Positions 54,158 through 64,000 of a stretch of 64,000 nt of DNA are shown here, one piece after another. The notes beneath the pieces are model-generated. The model did not search any database. It worked only from the letters and a program-made list of their open reading frames with translations, and was not told the origin of the DNA. The DNA lies in NCBI GenBank assembly GCA_964034945.1, contig OZ035961.1, positions 74,464,188-74,528,187 on the forward strand, in the 5' to 3' direction. How positions within the stretch are numbered: position 1 is the stretch's first letter; every line of letters starts with the position of its first letter. Source of the stretch: Chrysopilus asiliformis (Eukaryota > Arthropoda > Insecta > Diptera > Rhagionidae). The translations under genes and the position numbers were made by a program.

Positions 54158-54652
54158 TAATTAAAAAATTTCTCCGACACAAGTGTTAGAGTGTGGCACT
54201 AGGCAGGTCCAAGCTATACATACTCCGAGTTCGCAAACCACGTGTGAATTATAATCGAAGAAAAAATTCGACTTGAATTATCATATTCGCTGAATCCTAT
54301 TTGCATAGGAATGAGTCCACCAAAACTTAGGATTCATTCAATTTTTTTTGTAGGACTAAGCCCTACATAATATTGGAGTCATTTCTAAAAACAGTGGGAA
54401 TGATTCCATTCCATAATATAGTAATGATTCCACCTCAGATTAAGAACGTCTCCAATGCAAACTAGGGGCGAGTGCTACTTTTGTTGGAATGTGTCCATTC
54501 TTCTCTCAGCCCTATTTACATAGTAATGATTCCACGAAAAGTAGGACTAGTTCCAACATTTATTGAAGCCTTTCCTACAAAATGGTGCAATGACTCCTAT
54601 AATCGCTTTCCACCATTTTATAGGAACGATTACTATGTGGATTTTTTTCCGT
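54158..54652. repeat. dispersed repeat D, copy 2 (uninterrupted)
   Basis: Homologous to 36520-37245 throughout but without the 303-bp MITE. It has more of the palindromic phrases such as TAATGATTCCA and GGAACGATTACTATG. It is noncoding. Confidence 0.68.
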
Positions 54653-54696
54653 GAACATATGAACGATGATAATATTCGCAATGCGTGATTAAGGTC

Positions 54697-55186
54697 TCTT
54701 GTTGTAGGGAGAGAGAAGAAGAGAGAAAGAGCCTTGTAAGGAGAATGCACGGGGTTGAAAAGGAATTAAAAATGTAAGTACCGGTTATCACTTTTGACGT
54801 AGCGTCGTTTTCAGGGGTTAGACAAGGCGGAGCCCCTTGACTAACACTTTGGTTTTGGGATAAAATCCTAAAAAGGGGTGGGAAAGCTCCGATTAACCTT
54901 CTTCTGTCTAAGTAGTTTTTTTCTTTGCCTCTGTTTCGTTTTGTAAAGCCCGCGGCTACCTAGAGCAATGAGGGGCCTGAGAATCCCTCGTCTCCATTTG
55001 CTGGGCCGTCCCAAGACATACCACCTTAATGTGTGGTGTCTGTAAAGGAAGAAATAAACCCGCGACCCGTCTCTTGAGCTAGCTTCTGGTATGTCGTTCC
55101 TTCCCGCAGACCCGCACCGTACTGTACGTAGATAGTGAGCGAGACGTCACGGTCGCAGCGTACAGTACAGTGTCTCCCACATTACA
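54697..55186 (+). repeat. GC-richer segment, possible solo LTR
   Basis: It starts TTGTTGTAGGGAGAG and ends TCTCCCACATTACAAG; the ends are imperfect inverses and include the TGT...ACA expected of an LTR. AATAAA occurs near 55052 and TAAAAAGG near 54868. Internal hairpins (GTACTGTACG with CGTACAGTAC) occur. No flanking 4-6-bp duplication was found, so the call is weak; a SINE or unrelated repeat is possible. Confidence 0.3.
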
Positions 55187-55336
55187 AGACTACTGAAAAA
55201 CGCGTAGTTTCGGAGTAAATAACAAAAAACGAAATTGCGATTTTCAAAAAGCCGCCATTTTGTTTACTTTCGTTTAACAGATTTTCATCAAAAGTTGACG
55301 TTGACCATTCTAGGACCAAACATGCCTATAAAATTT
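55187..55336 (-). repeat. family B internal fragment
   Basis: A minus-strand family B piece (AAAAACGCGTAGTTTCGGAG to AACATGCCTATAAAATTT) that stops at the start of the microsatellite side and passes directly into a plus-strand family A fragment. Confidence 0.7.
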
Positions 55337-55596
55337 CCCCCCATACGAACGAAAACGTTTTTTGTGAATATCTCAAAAACGGCGCATCCTAGAAAAAAAG
55401 TGCAAGAACAAAAGTTATTTAGAATATAATTCTACATAAAACTCCTCCCATACATCAAAATCCGATTGGAATAAATTTTAAAAAATCTTATTGAAACAAC
55501 TGTTCGCCGTTCACTTAAACTTCGAACAATGCCATATCACCATACGGGATTTCAATAATTGCCAGATTGGCAATTATATCTTTTGTTATATTTTTT
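55337..55596 (+). mobile_element. DINE-1-like family A, 3' half
   Basis: From the CCCCCCATACGAACGAAAAC box to the 3' hairpin AATTGCCAGATTGGCAATT and ATATCTTTTGTTAT. The 5' half is replaced by the family B fragment in opposite orientation. Confidence 0.75.
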
Positions 55597-57349
55597 CTTG
55601 AATTTGGCTGTTGTGGTAAAATTAAAAAGAATTTGTCCTTACAGGGAAAGTTAAGTACCTGGAAGCAAATTAATCAACTTGTTTATTTATAACAACGCTA
55701 ACAGATAGAAATCCAATTGTTCATAAGCAAAGAGAAACAATTTAAACCAATTTATTAGTTTGCGACGAAATAATATGAATGGAGTATCGAAATTTTCCTC
55801 CATACTTCGTATAGGAAAGTAAAAACTAATTGGAGATGGGGATTTTCATTAGTTTTTAGCAAATCTGTTAAATTTATTGTTTTTACAAAAAAATTATTTA
55901 AAAAAAAAATATTGCCATGCCACCCTTAGCAACTCATTTGAAAGTTTTTAGCGTCCTCTTAGATGGGTCGCAATTTTTAAATTTTTCTCACAGATTTTTA
56001 TATAAAATTCACACAAATAATCACAAACAAAATTATCAAATAATTCCAAAAATGGTCATAACTAAACTTAAAAATAAAATTCGGATAATAATTGGACGAA
56101 CTACTAAAATAAAAATCAAATAACCGCGTAGTGCGATGTTACTAATAATTTTAACACCAAAAAACGATTTTATTGACAATTGGTTGATACCTCGAAAGTT
56201 GATTGGGTATTGAATTTAAAAAAAAAGTATTTTGTCGGAAAATACGGCAAATAAAAAATTGTTCAAAAAACTAACCCGTTTGAGTAGGTGTACTAACTTG
56301 GGCACTTTTCAATAGCATAAATTGCATTTTCAGAAACGGTACCGCATATCGATCACAACATAAATAAACGCTTGTAAAAAAGTCTGATTACTTGGCCTCG
56401 GCGAAAATTGCCACAAGATCCATCCGAAAATGTCAGATTTAGATTCATTTTGCCGCGTTAATCATTGCGATTAATCATCGATTGGTCGGTATTTTACTGT
56501 AAATTCAAACCCGTTAGCAAACTCTCTTTTTGTGGTTGAAGTAAGTAAGAAATATTGTCTGTAAAAAGTTTAATTTGCAGCTATTTTTTGGCGCTGAGAC
56601 TCTTGTGATCGAGTTGTGGCTAGTAATCGCTCACTGACACAATAGTCATTGACCATTTCCCCTAAAATTGCGCTCAATCCCACTACATATTAAAAAAAAC
56701 ATTATGCGTTTGCATAAAAAGCAACAAAAAAAAAAACATTAGGCGTTTGCGTGCCGTAATTTATGCGACATATAAGTCGAAAAAACCGACGAACGAAAAA
56801 GCGTGCAATTACGAAGTTCTAGCTATTAGTACCGGGAGCTACTCGGGCAATAATAACTAACTCCGAACTAAAAAAAAAACTAATCGTTCGTTTGTTTTTG
56901 GACGTAATCAGATTCTATTCATTCACTAATCCGCTTTTCTCGCCAAAAACCAGGAATATTGAATCAATAACGAATTATCTATGATCGATAAATCACACAC
57001 TAAATTTAAAATAACTTATTATTTACCCACATATCTTTCAATTGATGCATGTGACTTAAGTTTCTACTTCAGGCAGAACTACGGACACGGTCTTCAAAAT
57101 TACAGTCTTCAAAATTTCTTTCCTCAATTGGATATTAGTTTTTTGGTAGTATGAGGCTTTGTATAATTTATTAAAATACTTACGATATGCATATAATGAG
57201 GGCCCAGTTTAAGGTAAATCTACCTAAAGTGAGTTATTTTCCCACCTAAAATGAGTTATTTTAAGGTTTCTGATAGAAAAAATAGTAATTGTGCGTGGCG
57301 AAATACCTAAGTACCATTTTAAGTACTAAAAAAAACTAAACTTAGCGCA
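55597..57349. other. unassigned AT-rich stretch
   Basis: Near 55760-55830 a minus-strand family-B-like leader (ACTTTCCTATACGAAGTATG, then GAGGAAAATTTCGATAC) is visible; it also resembles the 88-bp unit of the foldback element. CCTAAA(G/A)TGAGTTATTTT is repeated at 57222 and 57244. No gene is recognised. Confidence 0.4.
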
Positions 57350-57975
57350 CCTGTGGACTCCGGTTCTTTGACAGTTGATATTAGTGCGAAACACCCCATT
57401 ATCAAGTGGGCAACTCCAGTGGCAAAACATCCGGCAGCTCGCACAGAGACAAAAAATGCTCTAATTAAGGTTCAATTGACCAGCCGAAACCACTTTGTAC
57501 TTGCGGTAGTTGTGTCGCATGTCAATCAAGCGAATCGGCGCCCGTAAGTTGCTTTCTTGGTGTGACGCAACCGCATCCGCATACAATTTTCCTTCGCCTG
57601 GACTGCATGTTGGTGCCTCCGTCACCCCGCAAAGTGAACAGAAAACCACCACACCTGATTATAGCGAATTCGATTTACACGAAAAGTGGCAGTCCAGTTA
57701 TGTCGACTGATCTTTATTCGAATTTTTGATTAATAGCCGGACTGCATCGTGCGAACGTGGCCAAAGCCTTGCTCGCGAAACGACGCAACACCCCACGAGT
57801 TTTATCGCGAATTCGACGCATGGTTTTTTTTTACCAGCATACGACTCAGTCGACGACGCGAGGCTGAGAGGCTCTGTCCGAGGCCCATTGACACAGATGG
57901 TCATTGAATTTTTGGGCGGTTTTGATAATTTTGCAAGATTGGACGCTATGCGGGAGGTTTTTATAATCGCATACC
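57350..57975. other. CpG- and GC-richer island, function unknown
   Basis: Compared with its surroundings this 620-bp block is rich in G+C and CpG (for example CGCGAAACGACGCAACACC near 57774 and TCGACGACGCGAGGC near 57850). Open frames occur on both strands but none has a convincing start or recognisable domain. A full 5' splice-site match, CCCGTAAGTT, lies at 57541-57550 on the plus strand; on the minus strand TCAGTCGACATAAC near 57711 resembles an insect initiator. It could be a promoter and first exon, or a GC-rich insertion. Confidence 0.3.
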
Positions 57976-59390
57976 ATTAAAATGGGCATTCGTTCACTAA
58001 CCAAAGACAAATTTTTTGCTGCATCATGGCATGACATTTTCGAATCAAAGTTTCCGTCTTTAGACAAAAAGTGTCACAGGGTTTTTCTTTTAGTTTTTTT
58101 TTGTCACATATTGGCTAAACCCCAATTGATTGATTTCTAATTGTATGTTTTAATGGCAGCCATTTGCTGGGTATCAGTTGATTGAACAAAAACTTACTTT
58201 CACTAAATCGCGGATTTTTTTTTGTCTGAAAAGTCTTGTACAATCGATTTATGTAGAGAAAGTTTTCCATTTTATTTAAAAGTTCTCCATTTTATTGAAA
58301 AATTTTAAGATTTTTTTTAGGGAAGAAATTTAGTTTGGATTTTTAAAAATTTATATTTAAAGGAAAGGTAGAAAAAACAAGATTTCTAAATATTTTATAG
58401 GTGCTGCATAAAGTTTTTTTAGGGTCGGTTTTCTATTAATAGTGTCAATGAATTTAATGTATTTTTATCTCAATGACGTAAATATTGTAACACAATTTTC
58501 GATTCGATTTGATAAATAAAATGTCCAAAAATCCAAATCAATCTTTATTGGGACAACGAACGGATTTTCCATTTTGAATTTTTTTATTTACCAAAAATGT
58601 TATAGCGTGCAGTGATGACGTATAATATGCTATACATATATTTGATATTTTGTGTCATTTTTGATAGCTTACCGAATTATCGTATAGTGAATTAACGTGT
58701 AGACGAAAAAAATAAATTAACATATTGATACTATAATTTAACGGCCTCCCTTACACTTTCCTTCCAACCACCCACACCCCTTCCGCTATTACACTCCCCA
58801 GGCTTGTGAAAAACCCGGATTTTTTTTTAAAAGCCCAACCCACTGGGTTTTTTTTTTTGGTTGTAGGGGAAGGTTTGTTTACAGAGTCAAGTCTAAATAT
58901 TAATTCTGAAACGTATTGGAGGTTCTAGAATTAATTTTAAATGTCAATTCTAGATGTCTTATTCGCCCAAGATAATGTGTGACATTTCGTGAAATATTTT
59001 ACCAAGAACTTAGTTAATTTACACCATTTTTTTGTGTTTTTCCAAATTTTAGAATGAGGTAATTTAACGAATTTCTTAGTATGATTATTCAATAAATTAA
59101 AAATTTTAGTAAACCCATACAAAAAATATTTAACAAAGACGTTTTGGTGAAATTAACTATATTTTTTTCTCTGACAGAACACTGTAAGTAAAAGTTTTTT
59201 AGGTTCACGAACTGAAGTTTCACTGTATTAAAAAATGGCTAACAACAAAAATTACAATTAGTAAAGACGTTCTATACGTCGGTATGACTTTCCTGAATTA
59301 TTTTTGTTCGTCGGGCTCGGTCTGATTGTAATATGACTGGGCGCGGTGTGTCAAATTGAACACATCAACAATTTAGAATCATCCTAAAGG
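57976..59390. other. unassigned AT-rich stretch
   Basis: No gene is recognised. AAGCCCAACCCACTGGG near 58830 matches a phrase at 60550. GAAGTTTCACTGTATT at 59212 resembles a lone pogo-type end. Confidence 0.4.
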
Positions 59391-59392
59391 TA

Positions 59393-60228
59393 AGTGCACA
59401 CGATATGATCACTGTTCATATTTCTGAACATACGCATATGTTGCTTATAAGCTTCAAATGCTCATATGTTCATACAATATATGAAAGGTGTTCACACGAT
59501 ATGAACATTTTGTCCCAAAGCTTCAAATTTTTAGGTGTGTTCATATGTGCTCAAATGCAATGTGTTCATATTTTTTCTGCGCGTATGAACCACTGTTCAG
59601 ACGATATGAACGTTTTGTTCAAATTACAGATATGAACAATTTTTAAGAACATTTGAGCACACAACACAACAAATTACAAAACTGTCGAAAACTTTTTTTT
59701 TGTGTTATATGCCAGGAGCTTGGAGGCGAAGACCAAACACTGGTCCGTGTTTTAAAGTCCATGAACAGAAAAGTTCAAATTCGAATCGAATTATTTTACC
59801 CTGAGTGGGATTTGAACCACTGCTCATTGGATCACAAGGCAAGCACTTAACTGACTGAGCCATCCACGCCACAAATCTAAAACCTACTAGACCCAAATAA
59901 AAACCAGAAAACATCAATTTACGTACAAATTTGACTCAAAATTTTACATTTGAACATGTTGAAAACTTACCCCTGTTCAAATGTGACAGTGTGTTCATAT
60001 CTGTGATCATACGTCCGAATTTTACAAACTGGGCTCATACGGTCCCAAAATAGTGTTCACACGGTATGAACAGGTCGTGTTCATACGTTTGCTCACGGCA
60101 TGTTCAAATGTGTTCATATGCCTTGTGTTCATACGTATGAACACAAAAATATGGTGTTCAGACGATATGAACACGTTTGGGACACTTTTTTGCTCAAAAA
60201 TATGAACAGTGATCATATCGTGTGCACT
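59393..60228. mobile_element. Tc1/mariner-type MITE with perfect ends, 836 bp
   Basis: The terminal inverted repeats start AGTGCACACGATATGATCAC and are identical for about 31 bp, each beside TA. Both halves are packed with TGTTCATA(T/C) and ACGATATGAACA motifs in mirrored order, roughly twenty in all. A tRNA-derived SINE is inserted in the middle. The perfect ends point to recent mobility. It contains no transposase. Confidence 0.78.
59693..59871 (-). mobile_element. tRNA-derived SINE
   Basis: On the minus strand it starts TGGCGTGGATGGCTCAGTCA, with an A box (TGGCTCAGTCAG, 59851-59862) and a B box (GGTTCAAATCC, 59808-59818) followed by CCACTC. A non-tRNA body of about 95 bp follows and a run of A ends it (T-run at 59693-59701). 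Pol III internal promoter boxes plus a 3' A tail define a tRNA-derived SINE mobilised by a LINE. Spacing gives a tRNA-like 5' domain; TTGTGAT in the anticodon position hints at tRNA-His but is not certain. No clear flanking duplication. Confidence 0.75.
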
Positions 60229-60250
60229 TAACTTAAATGACTTTTTTTCT

Positions 60251-60544
60251 TGCACTTTTTTGATAAGATGCACCGTTTTTAAGATATTCGAAAAAAACGT
60301 TTTCGTTCGTATGGGGGGTTCCCCCCACATGGTCCATTTTTGCCCATTAACGAACCTAGCCTTGCATTTTACGAAAAACGAATCTGCGTAAAATTTCAAG
60401 TCTTTAGTCTCTAGTCTTTAGCCACAGACGGACGGACAGACGGACGGACTGGTGTAATTCATTTTTGTGTGTGATGACGGGATCTTGGCGTTAGAAACGG
60501 TAAGGCAAATTTAATATACCCTTTGGTTACCCCATACAGGTATA
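60251..60544 (-). mobile_element. DINE-1-like family A, 5' half
   Basis: On the minus strand: TATACCTGTATGGGGTAACC, AAGATCCCGTCATCACACAC, a GTCCGTCTGTCC microsatellite, the CTAAAG(A)CTTGAAATTT block, the GTACC-box variant GGGGGGAACCCC and the GATGCACC... segment. It stops before the 3' inverted repeat. Confidence 0.75.
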
Positions 60545-61146
60545 AAAAAAGGCCAACCCACTGGGTTTTTTTGAGTTTTATTAGGTTTTTAAAAAAAAAA
60601 ACCGAGTGGGTTTTTTTGGGCTGAAAAATAGTAGAAACCCTAACCGTTTATCAATCTGATCAGCCGCGCCCGACGGAGCGTAATAAAAATTGAAGACACT
60701 AAAATTTCCTACACCGAGGTTTTCGGTGGTTCGAAGTATAACATGAATTGAAGAAAATAAATTTTACCGTAATTTTGTCTCACACTTTTATCGCTATATT
60801 TTACCGTTATTGAGATATTTTCATTACAAAGAAAAAAAAATATTTTTTCCGATTTGCTTGCAAATTTTTTGGAAAAAATAATTAAAAGAGGAATTAATTA
60901 TTCAGATTTAAACCAAATTCTCAGCCCAATCTAATATTTGAACAAAGATTATAATAGTGAAGTGATTTTTTCGACACGCCTGTTAATTGAAAAACTTATA
61001 GAATTACCTAATATTCTCAGAATAAAAAAAATGCATGTAATATTATATAAGTCACAGCTTTAGAAAAATGGGGCCAGTTTTCGCAATTTTTCTGTTTATA
61101 TTCAACCTGAAAGACACGAGGGCGCAGAAAAATTTACAATGGCCAA
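60545..61146. other. unassigned with repeat debris
   Basis: 60549-60630 is an imperfect inverted repeat around AACCCACTGGGTTTTTTT and AAACCGAGTGGGTTTTTTTG. 60745-60865 contains a degenerate family B tail (TTTTACCGTTATTGAGATAT). No gene. Confidence 0.4.
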
Positions 61147-61671
61147 ATATATTAACTTTGCCTTGCCGTTTGTAACGCCAAGATCCCGTCATCACACAAA
61201 AAAATGAATTACACCAGTGTGTTTAGAATGATAAAAATAATTAATTTTTGCATATCCGTCCGTCTGTCTGTCCGTCTGTGGCGCGGATTGCGGGCGCACG
61301 GATTGAGCTAGAGACTTGAAATTTTGCGCAGATCCGTTTTTCGTAAAATGCAAGGCTAAGTTCGTTAATGGGCAAAAATGGACCATTAGGGGGGTACCCC
61401 CCATACGAACGAAAACGTTTTTTGCGAATATCTCAAAAACGGTGCATCTTATCAAAAAAGTGCAAAAGTACAAAAACAAAAGTTATTTAGGATATGATTC
61501 TACATAAAACTACCATACATCAAAATCTGATTGGAGTAAATTTTAAAAAATCTTATTGGAAAGTTTGACTCAAAGTGGAATTTTGATACAACTGTTCGAA
61601 TTTTGATACGAATATCACCATACGGGTTTCCAATAATTGCCAGATTGGCAATTATAGCTTTTGTTATGTTT
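61147..61671 (+). mobile_element. DINE-1-like family A, lacking its 5' hairpin
   Basis: It begins at ATATTAACTTTGCC and contains all remaining blocks up to AATTGCCAGATTGGCAATT and ATAGCTTTTGTTATG. Family B starts at once after it, so the two lie head to tail without spacer. Confidence 0.8.
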
Positions 61672-64000
61672 TTTACTTTCTTCTACGGAGTATAATAAAG
61701 TACCTATTGTATTCATGAAAAATTTCGACCTCTTAATTTTGCCTAAAAAACATTTCCCGATCACTCCTGAGTCGATTGGAGTCATATTTAAAAAATGTCT
61801 TTCTGTCTGTCAGTCTGTCAGTCTGTCAGTCTGTCAGTCTGTCAGTCTGTCAGTCTGTCAGTCTGTCAGTCTGTCAGTCTGTCAGTCTGTCAGTCTGTCA
61901 GTCTGTCAGTCTGTCAGTCTGTCAGTCTGTCAGTCTGTCAGTCTGTCAGTCTGTCAGTCTGTCAGTCTGTCAGTCTGTCAGTCTGTCAGTCTGTCAGTCT
62001 GTCAGTCTGTCAGTCTGTCAGTCTGTCAGTCTGTCAGTCTGTCAGTCTGTCAGTCTGTCAGTCTGTCAGTCTGTCAGTCTGTCAGTCTGTCAGTCTGTCA
62101 GTCTGTCAGTCTGTCAGTCTGTCAGTCTGTCAGTCTGTCAGTCTGTCAGTCTGTCAGTCTGTCAGTCTGTCAGTCTGTCAGTCTGTCAGTCTGTCAGTCT
62201 GTCAGTCTGTCAGTCTGTCAGTCTGTCAGTCTGTCAGTCTGTCAGTCTGTCAGTCTGTCAGTCTGTCAGTCTGTCAGTCTGTCAGTCTGTCAGTCTGTCA
62301 GTCTGTCAGTCTGTCAGTCTGTCAGTCTGTCAGTCTGTCAGTCTGTCAGTCTGTCAGTCTGTCAGTCTGTCAGTCTGTCAGTCTGTCAGTCTGTCAGTCT
62401 GTCAGTCTGTCAGTCTGTCAGTCTGTCAGTCTGTCAGTCTGTCAGTCTGTCAGTCTGTCAGTCTGTCAGTCTGTCAGTCTGTCAGTCTGTCAGTCTGTCA
62501 GTCTGTCAGTCTGTCAGTCTGTCAGTCTGTCAGTCTGTCAGTCTGTCAGTCTGTCAGTCTGTCAGTCTGTCAGTCTGTCAGTCTGTCAGTCTGTCAGTCT
62601 GTCAGTCTGTCAGTCTGTCAGTCTGTCAGTCTGTCAGTCTGTCAGTCTGTCAGTCTGTCAGTCTGTCAGTCTGTCAGTCTGTCAGTCTGTCAGTCTGTCA
62701 GTCTGTCAGTCTGTCAGTCTGTCAGTCTGTCAGTCTGTCAGTCTGTCAGTCTGTCAGTCTGTCAGTCTGTCAGTCTGTCAGTCTGTCAGTCTGTCAGTCT
62801 GTCAGTCTGTCAGTCTGTCAGTCTGTCAGTCTGTCAGTCTGTCAGTCTGTCAGTCTGTCAGTCTGTCAGTCTGTCAGTCTGTCAGTCTGTCAGTCTGTCA
62901 GTCTGTCAGTCTGTCAGTCTGTCAGTCTGTCAGTCTGTCAGTCTGTCAGTCTGTCAGTCTGTCAGTCTGTCAGTCTGTCAGTCTGTCAGTCTGTCAGTCT
63001 GTCAGTCTGTCAGTCTGTCAGTCTGTCAGTCTGTCAGTCTGTCAGTCTGTCAGTCTGTCAGTCTGTCAGTCTGTCAGTCTGTCAGTCTGTCAGTCTGTCA
63101 GTCTGTCAGTCTGTCAGTCTGTCAGTCTGTCAGTCTGTCAGTCTGTCAGTCTGTCAGTCTGTCAGTCTGTCAGTCTGTCAGTCTGTCAGTCTGTCAGTCT
63201 GTCAGTCTGTCAGTCTGTCAGTCTGTCAGTCTGTCAGTCTGTCAGTCTGTCAGTCTGTCAGTCTGTCAGTCTGTCAGTCTGTCAGTCTGTCAGTCTGTCA
63301 GTCTGTCAGTCTGTCAGTCTGTCAGTCTGTCAGTCTGTCAGTCTGTCAGTCTGTCAGTCTGTCAGTCTGTCAGTCTGTCAGTCTGTCAGTCTGTCAGTCT
63401 GTCAGTCTGTCAGTCTGTCAGTCTGTCAGTCTGTCAGTCTGTCTGTCAGTCTGTCAGTCTGTGTACAAGATTTCTCAAAAACTAATAGAGCTAGCGCCAT
63501 GTAATTTTATAGGCATGTTGGGTCCTAAAATGGGACGATCCTATCAACTTTTGGTGGAAATCCGTTAACCGGAAGTATCCAAAATGGCGGTTTTTCAAAA
63601 ATCGCAATTTCGTTTTTCTCGATTTACTCCCAAACTACGCGTTTTTTAGTGGCCTTAAGTATGACAAAACTTGGAGAAAATAAAATTTCCCACACTTTTG
63701 TCTTTAGCTATAACTCGATATCTCCACCTGTTATCGAGATAAACCGTTATTTCCAAAAAAAAAACAGTTTTTTGCGATTATCTCGAAAACTAACGGGTTT
63801 TTGCTGACTGAATGTATGAAGTGAATTAATGAGAATGGCATTCTGCACAATTTTGTTTCTTACCGTTATCCGTTATCTTTTACCGTTATTGAGATATTTT
63901 CATTAATAAGTAAAAAATCATATGTTTGCGAATAATTTGCAAACTAACGGTTTTTCGACAAATCAGTTAAAAGAATAATTAAAGATGTTAACATTTTCTA
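61672..64000 (+). mobile_element. DINE-like family B with giant internal satellite; cut by window end
   Basis: The leader TACTTTCTTCTACGGAGTAT, CATGAAAAATTTCGACC and GATTGGAGTCATATTTAAAA precede the array; AGATTTCTCAAAAACTAATA, GAGCTAGCGCC and the TACCGTTATC blocks follow it. Outside the array it is closely similar to the copies at 33550 and 49043. The element continues beyond the window. Confidence 0.75.
61805..63462 (+). repeat. (GTCTGTCA)n array, about 207 units
   Basis: An 8-bp unit repeats over 1,658 bp with no substitution that I can see and a single 4-base phase slip near 63437-63444. It occupies the position of the short GTCY microsatellite of family B (about 20 bp at 33680 and 70 bp at 49870). 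Because the unit has no stop on this strand, all three frames are open and read SVSLSVCQ repeats; these are not genes. Confidence 0.97.

Noticed and set aside
57353..57547. Plus-strand frame of 64 codons
   Set aside because: It begins at GTG, not ATG, and has no recognisable domain; a eukaryotic gene start is not supported.
59800..59871. Functional tRNA gene
   Set aside because: A and B boxes are present, but a body and A tail follow, and a clean cloverleaf with paired acceptor ends is not seen. SINE fits better.
59705..59917. 70-codon minus-strand frame
   Set aside because: It is the SINE's tRNA-like head translated (the AQSVKCLPCDP region).
58800..60650. A hAT element from CAGGCTTGTGAAAAACCC to the AACCCTA region
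   Set aside because: The ends are only loosely similar, the right end lacks CCCTG and the 8-bp flanks do not match.
61661..63568. 635-codon open frame and two 569-codon frames
   Set aside because: They are the (GTCTGTCA)n array read in three frames. The SVSLSVCQ periodicity follows from 24 nt being three units of 8, and flanking frames are repeat leader.

Overview
This window looks like AT-rich eukaryotic intergenic DNA, most likely from an insect and probably a dipteran. The grounds are two families of short interspersed elements built like Drosophila DINE-1/INE-1 (Helentron-associated) elements, together with Penelope, P-superfamily, piggyBac, hAT, Tc1/mariner and PIF/Harbinger sequences and a tRNA-derived SINE. 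The species cannot be fixed from the sequence. There are no operons, rRNA genes, CRISPR arrays or convincing intact host genes. Nearly all open frames are short shadows; the longest (635 codons) is a translated 8-bp satellite. The window is best read as a transposon graveyard with some very recent activity.

Layout. 0-8.3 kb: a DINE-like fragment, a 683-bp inverted-repeat element, a PIF/Harbinger remnant, a 3.6-kb pogo-like element holding a broken Penelope GIY-YIG end and other insertions, and piggyBac-like MITEs. 8.4-11.55 kb: five elements nested in one another, each bounded by inverted termini and a matching target-site duplication (TSD). 13.9 kb: a small cysteine-rich frame followed by AATAAA. 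16.6-18.3 kb: an inverted-repeat element with a frameshifted protein remnant. 19.2-20.2 kb: a tandem-repeat retroposon-like sequence, then a full DINE-like copy. 22.2-24.1 kb: a 1,920-bp foldback element with hAT-type ends and an exact 8-bp TSD, whose arms are tandem arrays of an 88-bp unit. 26-28.7 kb: DINE-like copies and a hAT element holding a BED-finger-like remnant and a second, 407-bp hAT element.

28.7-47 kb: mostly unassigned AT-rich DNA with scattered MITEs, more DINE-like copies and a 954-bp mariner-like element inside a degraded hAT frame. 47.9-52.2 kb: a mariner-like frame in which a block of DINE-like and palindromic sequence is tandemly duplicated; one copy carries a 246-bp hAT MITE and the other preserves the empty site. 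54-58 kb: a second copy of a 36.5-kb repeat, a GC-richer segment, a DINE chimera and a CpG-richer island. 59.4-60.2 kb: an 836-bp MITE with long perfect ends and a tRNA-derived SINE inside it. 61.1-64 kb: two DINE-like families head to tail, the second carrying a nearly perfect 1.66-kb (GTCTGTCA)n array in its core microsatellite.

How the parts relate: the identifiable proteins (Harbinger-like start, THAP-like exon, BED-like finger, GIY-YIG tail, an unassigned transposon protein) are all broken, so the non-autonomous elements must have been moved by enzymes encoded elsewhere. The main value of the window is the dated order of insertions that the TSDs and empty sites allow.
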